From contig NW_026262712.1 in NCBI RefSeq assembly GCF_021869535.1, positions 50,574,884 to 50,638,883 on the forward strand: a stretch of DNA of 64,000 nucleotides, written 5' to 3'. Shown here in pieces: positions 58,938 to 64,000 of the stretch; the stretch's first letter is position 1, and the number at the start of each line of letters is the position of its first letter. Made by a program: the position numbers and the translations under genes. Under the pieces are notes generated by a model. That model did no database searches and had not been told where the DNA came from. It saw nothing but the letters and a program-made list of their open reading frames with translations. Source of the DNA: Mytilus californianus (Eukaryota; Mollusca; Bivalvia; Mytilida; Mytilidae).

Positions 58938-59692
58938 ATTGCCTAACAATGTAATTTTAACACACTATTAAGTATGTAAATATAAGAATGTTTTAAAATA
59001 TTTACAAAATGATGAAAATAAACGCAATATTTCGCTAGACTAACTAGCTTTATCAAGCGTGCATCTATCCAGGTGAAATCGGATGTAGATGATAAGAAAC
59101 TTTTGCAGCTCAATGTATATGTTGCACTTGAATTTAGCTGCCTTGAAAATAATACATTATTTGGATGAAGTTCAAGATTTTTACAAAATTGGTAGTAGAA
59201 GTTAGCAACGTCCATTGGCCAATATTACAGGATAAAAAGGACGATGCTGTGTACTAAATTATTCTTTATCTTTCCTGTATCTTTTCTCATCTTTTTCGTT
59301 AAGACCATCAGGTTCTAAAGTGTGGAGTTGGTGGATCCAAAAATTTTCTCTTCTCCTTCTCGCCGTGGTGTCCCACTCGGTGTTGACTTCTATGATTTGG
59401 AAAGTAACATTATCAAAAGAATGTTTTCGTTGAACGAAGGTGTCTTGTGAGAGGACAGTTTTTGTTGGTTTTGTACCATGAACCAGAGACATATATACAC
59501 ATGTGTATATATGTCTCTGCATGAACGATGATTATTGAGCCGAATATTAAATTTGTCCATTGTTTCTCCCACATACTGAATGCCACAAGTGTCATATGTT
59601 AAGATATAAATTGAGTTCTCCGTTTTACAGTTGGAATTTGAATAGATGGTATAATTTTGTTTAGTAACGGAGCTGATGAAAGAACTGCTTGT
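58938..59692 (-). mobile_element. Penelope-like element 1: inverted 3' fragment
   Basis: Minus-strand copy of the last 0.7 kb of the element at 59,707-61,412 (GIY-YIG part plus 3' UTR). It is almost identical to it apart from a 36-bp palindrome plus a 7-bp repeat at 59,484-59,526, which shifts the reading frame. It meets the plus-strand element head-to-head at a (TA)n tract (59,693-59,704). Confidence 0.85.
59484..59519. mobile_element. 36-bp perfect palindrome with 7-bp direct repeats
   Basis: CAGAGACATATATACACA followed by its exact reverse complement, flanked on both sides by CATGAAC (59,477-59,483 and 59,520-59,526). The sister copy in the plus-strand element (around 60,865-60,880) has a single CATGAAC-equivalent and no palindrome, so it preserves the empty site. 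Confidence 0.9.
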
Positions 59693-61089
59693 ATATATAT
59701 ATATCCATGGACGTGTCTTCTTTATATACCAACATTCCACAAGACGAAGGAATAGCAGCGTGTGAAGAGGTATGGAACACTCGTAGTGAAAAAAATCCTC
59801 AAACTGAGTGCCTTGTTACACTTCTGAAACTAGTGCTAGAGAACAACAACTTCTCTTTCAATGAAAAACATTATCTCCAGATAGACGGTACTAGTATTGG
59901 CACAAAAATGGCCCCGTCATATGCCAACATATTTATGGGCCAACTTGAAAAACGCCTCTTGGCTAGTGCTCCATACCAGCCCTTATCATGGTTCCGATTC
60001 ATTGACGATATTGATTTCAAATGGACAGATTCACAAGAACATCTTAATGAATTTCTAGGACACTGTAACTCTTTCCACCATTCAATAAAATTTACATATG
60101 AATCATCTATGGAGAAAATAAACTTCCTCGACACTACGAGTTACATCAAGAACGGTACCATTATAACGGACCTTCACACCAAACAAACGGACAAACATCA
60201 ATTCCTTTCTCCTAAAAGTTGCCATCCTAAACACTGCTCCCGTGGCATCCCGTTCAGCCAGGCATTGCGAATCAAGAGAATATGCTCTACTGAAAATACG
60301 CAAAATGCTAGACTTGGACAACTACGTAAACATCTAGTTGTTCGAGGATACAATAACAACATCATTGATAGCGCTTTCGAAAGAGCAAACAAAACTAGTC
60401 GCCAAGAACTTCTAGAGTACAAAGATAAGAATAAAGCAGCTAACAGAACACCCCTTGTACTCACTTACCATCCTGATTTTAAAAATGTGTCTTCCATTGT
60501 TCAGAAGCATTGGAAAATTATAGAAAATGATTCAAATCTTAAAAAAGTATTTTCCTCACCACCAGTCATGGCCTTCAGAAGACCTAAAAACATCCGTGAC
60601 AAATTAGTGACATCTGTATTAGCAAAGCAGCCTACTCCATCTCCCGGTTGCTACAAACAATGTGGTCGAAGGAACTGCTTGTGTTGTAAAGCTGCCAATA
60701 CAAGCAGTTCTTTCATCAGCTCCGTTACTAAACAAAATTATACCATCTACTCAAATTCCAACTGTAAAACGGAGAACTCAATTTATATATTAACATGTGA
60801 CACATGTGGCATTCAGTATGTGGGAGAAACAATGGACAAATTTAATATTCGGCTCAATAACCATCGTTCATGGTACAAAACCAACAAAAACTGTCCTCTC
60901 ACAAGACATCTTCGTTCAACGAAACATTCTTTTGATAATGTTACCTTCCAAATCATAGAAGTCAACACCGAGTGGGACACCACGGCGAGAAGGAGAAGAG
61001 AAAATTTTTGGATCCACCAACTCCACACTTTAGAACCTGATGGTCTTAACGAAAAAGATGAGAAAAGATACAGGAAAGATAAAGAATAA
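59689..61089 (+). CDS. Penelope-like RT and GIY-YIG endonuclease, 5'-truncated
   Basis: Open frame of 466 codons; the homologous part starts at DVSSLYTNIP (residues 8-17) because the first residues come from the (TA)n tract. RT motifs: DVSSLYTNIP with the first catalytic Asp; GTSIGTKMAPSYANIFMG (67-84); WFRFIDDIDF with the Asp pair (101-110); INFLDT (144-149). A Cys-rich knuckle, CYKQCGRRNCLCCK, lies at 321-334. The GIY-YIG nuclease follows (about 365-455): IYILTCDTCGIQYVGE, RLNNHR, RRRRENFWIHQL with the Glu. Penelope-like elements reverse-transcribe onto nicked or exposed 3' ends. Full-length proteins have some 250 or more extra N-terminal residues, which are missing here, so activity is unlikely. 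The intact frame and near-identity with the inverted fragment point to recent insertion. Confidence 0.9.
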   Translation: MYIYISMDVSSLYTNIPQDEGIAACEEVWNTRSEKNPQTECLVTLLKLVLENNNFSFNEKHYLQIDGTSIGTKMAPSYANIFMGQLEKRLLASAPYQPLSWFRFIDDIDFKWTDSQEHLNEFLGHCNSFHHSIKFTYESSMEKINFLDTTSYIKNGTIITDLHTKQTDKHQFLSPKSCHPKHCSRGIPFSQALRIKRICSTENTQNARLGQLRKHLVVRGYNNNIIDSAFERANKTSRQELLEYKDKNKAANRTPLVLTYHPDFKNVSSIVQKHWKIIENDSNLKKVFSSPPVMAFRRPKNIRDKLVTSVLAKQPTPSPGCYKQCGRRNCLCCKAANTSSSFISSVTKQNYTIYSNSNCKTENSIYILTCDTCGIQYVGETMDKFNIRLNNHRSWYKTNKNCPLTRHLRSTKHSFDNVTFQIIEVNTEWDTTARRRRENFWIHQLHTLEPDGLNEKDEKRYRKDKE

Positions 61090-61412
61090 TTTAGTACACA
61101 GCATCGTCCTTTTTATCCTGTAATATTGGCCAATGGACGTTGCTAACTTCAACTACCAATTTTGTAAAAATCTTGAACTTCATCCAAATTATGTATTATT
61201 TTCAAGGCAGCTAAATTCAAGTGCAACATATACATTGAGCTGCAAAAGTTTCTTATCATCTACATCCGATTTCACCTGGATAGATGCACGCTTGATAAAG
61301 CTAGTTAGTCTAGCGAAATATTGCGTTTATTTTCATCATTTTGTAAATATTTTAAACATTCTTATATTTACATACTAAATAGTGTGTTAAAATTACATTG
61401 TTAGGCAATCTA
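61090..61412 (+). mobile_element. Penelope-like element 1: 3' UTR
   Basis: Noncoding end matching 58,938-59,260 in reverse. It contains GCTAG-TTAGT-CTAGC followed by GAAATATTGCG, a hairpin-GAAA layout like a hammerhead helix II, but the preceding strand is TTGATAA rather than CTGANGA. It ends in TTAGGCAATCTA. Confidence 0.75.
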
Positions 61413-61503
61413 TGATTTTATTTGTGTAATTGAATTAATCTCTGTACTGATTAATCCACACTCCCATAGATTTGTATGTCATGTGCTGCTATTTATAGGC
61501 ACT

Positions 61504-61527
61504 TATATATATATATATATATATATA
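61504..61527. repeat. (TA)n microsatellite
   Basis: Pure TA run preceded by TAGGCACT, the same boundary phrase as at 62,841. Confidence 0.95.
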
Positions 61528-61604
61528 GTGTCTAAAAATTGCAGCAATCAACATTCAATCTATCTAGGCGTGGATCAGTTTGTAAATAAACTGATGCAGC
61601 TACT

Positions 61605-61986
61605 ACATTAAATTATATTATTCACGCAATATTTCGCTAAACAAATTAGCTTCATCGGGCGTGTGCATCTATCAAGGTGAAATCGGATGCATGACAAAAA
61701 ATATTTTTGTAGCTTGAACTATACAAAATTTGAGTAAAAGTTTAACAAAATTTATTGATGTTCTATAAAAAATATATGTTTGTAAATTGTCTTGAAAAAT
61801 ACTTTTGCCGCTTATTGTTAGCTTGAACTACACAAAATTTGAGTAAAAGTTTAACAAAATTTATTGATGTTCTATAAAAAAATCTATGTTTGTAAATTGT
61901 CTAGAAAAATATTTTTGCCTCTTATTGTACAAAGCAATTCTTAAATCAAAACAAATAGTTGTTTTAGTAGAATGAAGTTCAGGATT
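61605..61986 (-). mobile_element. Penelope-like element 2: 3' UTR with 108-bp duplication
   Basis: Noncoding 3' end of the minus-strand element. 61,712-61,818 and 61,820-61,927 are tandem copies of about 108 bp (TAGCTTGAACTA(T/C)ACAAAAT...). The outer 130 bp is repeated in inverse orientation at 62,660-62,790. Confidence 0.8.
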
Positions 61987-62660
61987 TATTCCTTTGGTTT
62001 TGGGTAGAACTGTTTTTCATCTCTCTCATTAAGTCCATCAGGTTCAAGAGTACGTAGCTGATGCATCCAGAACCTTTCTCTCTGTTTTCTTCTTTGGGAG
62101 TCCCAATTTTGGTTTACCTCAATTATTTGAAAGGTGATATTTTCAAAAGTATGCCCTGTTCTTAAGAGATGTCTCGTAATTGGACAGTTTCTTCCTTTTG
62201 TATAAAAAGACCGGTGATTGTTAAGTCTGATGGTGAATTTCGTTTCTGTTTCACCAACATACTGCAGCTTGCAAGTTCAACAAGTAAGAATATAAATACC
62301 TTTTTTTCCGTTTTGCAGTTAGATGTAACATATATGTTGTATCGCTGCTTTGTTACTGTGCTGCTGAAAGAGTGGTCAGTGTTGGCGACTTTACAGCACT
62401 TACAATTGGTTCTTCCGCATTGTTTGTAACACCCAATTTTAGAAGTCTCTTGTTTCTTTACTTTAGATGTGACACGTATGTCTTTGAGATTTTTGGGTCT
62501 GCGATAGGCAATAAGAGGAGGTGATGGAAAAATATCTTTTAAGGAAGAGTCATTTTCGATTAGACGCCAGTGCTTGCGGATAGTAGATGAAATATTTGTC
62601 AAATCGGGATGGAAGGTGACAACAAGCGGAATTATATCTGCGCGGGTCTGATACAAAGAT
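61987..62660 (-). pseudogene. Penelope-like element 2: RT end and GIY-YIG, broken
   Basis: Minus-strand remnant that begins (5') at PLVVTFHPDLTNISSTIRKH and runs through RRPKNLKD, the Cys knuckle CYKQCGRTNCKCCK and YNIYVTSNCKTEK. Here a 1-nt insertion in an A-run shifts the frame. In the next frame follow an ILTC, a TGA stop, then LQYVGETETKFTIRLNNHR, CPITRHLL, ERFWMHQLRTLEPDGLNERD and the final stop at 61,987. It is a relative of element 1 but clearly diverged from it. The RT catalytic motifs are missing through 5' truncation. Confidence 0.85.
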
Positions 62661-62840
62661 AAGACGACAAATTTTGTGTAGTTCAAGCTACAAAAATATT
62701 TTTTTGTCATGCATCCGATTTCACCTTGATAGATGCACACGCCCGATGAAGCTAATTTGTTTAGCGAAATATTGCGTGAATAATATAAAATATAACAACT
62801 AATTTTATAACACTCATTAGTGTTTTAAAGTTACATTCTT
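62661..62840 (+). mobile_element. Penelope-like element 2: head-to-head 3' fragment
   Basis: Plus-strand copy of the element's own 3' end joined to the truncated 5' side of the minus-strand copy. It contains CCGATGA, an AGCTAA...TTAGC hairpin and GAAATATTGCG, one base off the hammerhead core. It ends TTCTTAGGCACT at a (TA)n tract. Confidence 0.75.
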
Positions 62841-62847
62841 AGGCACT

Positions 62848-62872
<25 letters not shown>
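62841..62872. repeat. (TA)n microsatellite
   Basis: TA run separating Penelope-like element 2 from the 537-bp tandem array. Confidence 0.95.
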
Positions 62873-62878
<6 letters not shown>

Positions 62879-63237
62879 AGTCTAAATTGAAAACAACGTT
62901 CAAACCTATGATTGCGTTGGATAAAAACCGCAATTTTTATACGTGTGCATGTAACAAATTTCGTTGTAGAAGGGTTTAAATACAGCACAAACAACATTTT
63001 CCAAAAGACCAAAAGAGTGAAAAAATATACTTTAACAAAACGCATTTGACTAGAAGGTCGAACAACTGATGTTCTTAAACCCTGCAGACTGCCATTGGCG
63101 ATTGCAAAATAAATTGATCACAAGGTGTAACAAAATGGATCTCTATATTAACTTAATACCAAGTAGAAAACAATAAACTTGCGGCAAAGATGGTAAACCA
63201 CAACATGAGGTGCTAAATTTTTTACACCATATCCGGA

Positions 63238-63261
63238 TTTCGACAATTAATGTCTCTTCAG
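63238..63261 (-). ncRNA. Hammerhead-like core motif, unit 1
   Basis: CTGAAGA, GACA-TTAAT-TGTC stem-loop, GAAA on the minus strand. The 24-nt core is identical to those at 6,225 and 6,688. Confidence 0.3.
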
Positions 63262-63774
63262 TGATGTTAGGGATCGAAAAGTATTTGGAAGGCCATTTAA
63301 TTTACCTCAATTTAGGATAGACTCTTGAATTATAAAGAGTCAAAATAGGTTGAACGGATTATATAAACCGGAGGGAATATATAATACAAGCCCAAACGAA
63401 ATAAATATAAAACAAGTCTGAATTGAAAACAACGTTCAAATCTATGATTGCGTTGGATAAAAACCGCAATTTTTATACGTGTGCATGTAACAAATTTCGT
63501 TGTAGAAGGGTCTAAATACGGCACAAACAACATTTTCCAAAAGACCAAAAGAGTGAAAAAATATATTTTTTACAAAACTCATTTGACTAGAAGGTCGAAC
63601 AACTGATGTTCTTAAACCCTGCAGACTGCCATTGGCGATTGCAAAATAAATTGATCACAAGGTGTAACAAAATGGATCTCTATATTAACTTAATACCAAG
63701 TAGAAAACAATAAACTTGCGGCAAAGATGGTAAACCACAACATGAGGTGCTAAATTTTTTACACCATATCCGGA

Positions 63775-63798
63775 TTTCGACAATTAATGTCTCTTCAG
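63775..63798 (-). ncRNA. Hammerhead-like core motif, unit 2
   Basis: Same motif one period (537 bp) on. Confidence 0.3.
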
Positions 63799-63880
63799 TG
63801 ATGTTAGGGATCGAAAAGTATTTGGAAGGCCTTTTAATTTACCTCAATTTAGGATAGACTTATATATGCTTCGTTTCATA

Positions 63881-64000
63881 TTATGCTCTTCAACTTCGTA
63901 CGTTATTTGACAATTTTACCCTTTTTTATTCGATCGTCACTGAGTGTTTTACAGATGAAACGCGCGTCTGGCGTACAAAATTTTAATCTTGGTATCTATC
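63881..64000 (+). repeat. Dispersed repeat family F, running off the window
   Basis: TGCTCTTCAACTTCGTACG, ATTCGATCGTCACTGAGTG and GAAACGCGCGTCTGGCGTAC, ordered as in 23,713-23,856. The CTGATGA strand is damaged here. Confidence 0.65.

Larger units (their letters stand above)
62873..63880 (-). repeat. Direct tandem array of ~537-bp units
   Basis: Nearly two units in head-to-tail order. Matching points 63,238 and 63,775 give a 537-bp period. Landmarks are ACAAGTCTAAATTGAAAACAACG, GACTGCCATTGGCGATTGC and the motif listed below. The same unit occurs in mirrored form at 5,836-7,104. Short ORFs inside are not conserved as protein. Confidence 0.85.

Noticed and set aside
59871-60464. Minus-strand frames of 72-88 aa under the Penelope-like RT
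   Set aside because: Antisense shadows of the RT coding frame, with no independent features.

Overview
The window looks like AT-rich, repeat-dense nuclear DNA of a bivalve mollusc, most likely a mussel of the Mytilus type. The reasons are split-exon C1q-domain genes, Penelope-like elements, tRNA-headed SINEs, many foldback elements, and dispersed repeats of a style I associate with mussels. The species call is inference. There is no sign of bacterial or organellar DNA, and genes are sparse.

Layout. 1-815 is a 35-bp minisatellite running off the left edge. 2,250-3,295 is a decayed reverse-transcriptase (RT) C-terminus followed directly by its 3' tail, a tail that recurs as a dispersed repeat through the window. 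3,720-4,555 holds SINE pieces. 4,695-5,456 is an intact ankyrin-repeat gene. 5,836-7,104 is a mirrored repeat of a unit that lies in direct tandem at 62,873-63,880. 9,334-15,566 is bounded by two long inverted arms about 4.7 kb apart and contains a small ORF and several foldback elements. 16-38 kb is almost gene-free and carries MITE-like elements, minisatellites and dispersed repeats.

39.5-58.8 kb is a segmental tandem duplication. Copy A has an intact 315-aa acidic protein gene and a C1q pseudogene. Copy B has a fragment of the acidic gene and an apparently intact two-exon C1q gene (exon 1 at 55.17-55.00 kb, exon 2 at 49.36-48.93 kb, minus strand). Copy C is only a left flank joined to part of the C1q exon. 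Copy B has also taken in a second decayed RT (51.2-52.5 kb) and several repeats.

58.9-64.0 kb is a nest of Penelope-like elements. Each of the two main copies is 5'-truncated and joined head-to-head to an inverted piece of its own 3' end, with (TA)n tracts at the joints. An array of ~537-bp units follows. Several repeat families carry a CTGANGA-stem-GAAA motif resembling a hammerhead ribozyme core.

Host genes with reasonable support are three: the ankyrin-repeat protein, the 315-aa acidic protein and the secreted C1q-domain protein. The last belongs to a class used as soluble recognition proteins in bivalve immunity. Nothing here shows that the three act together.
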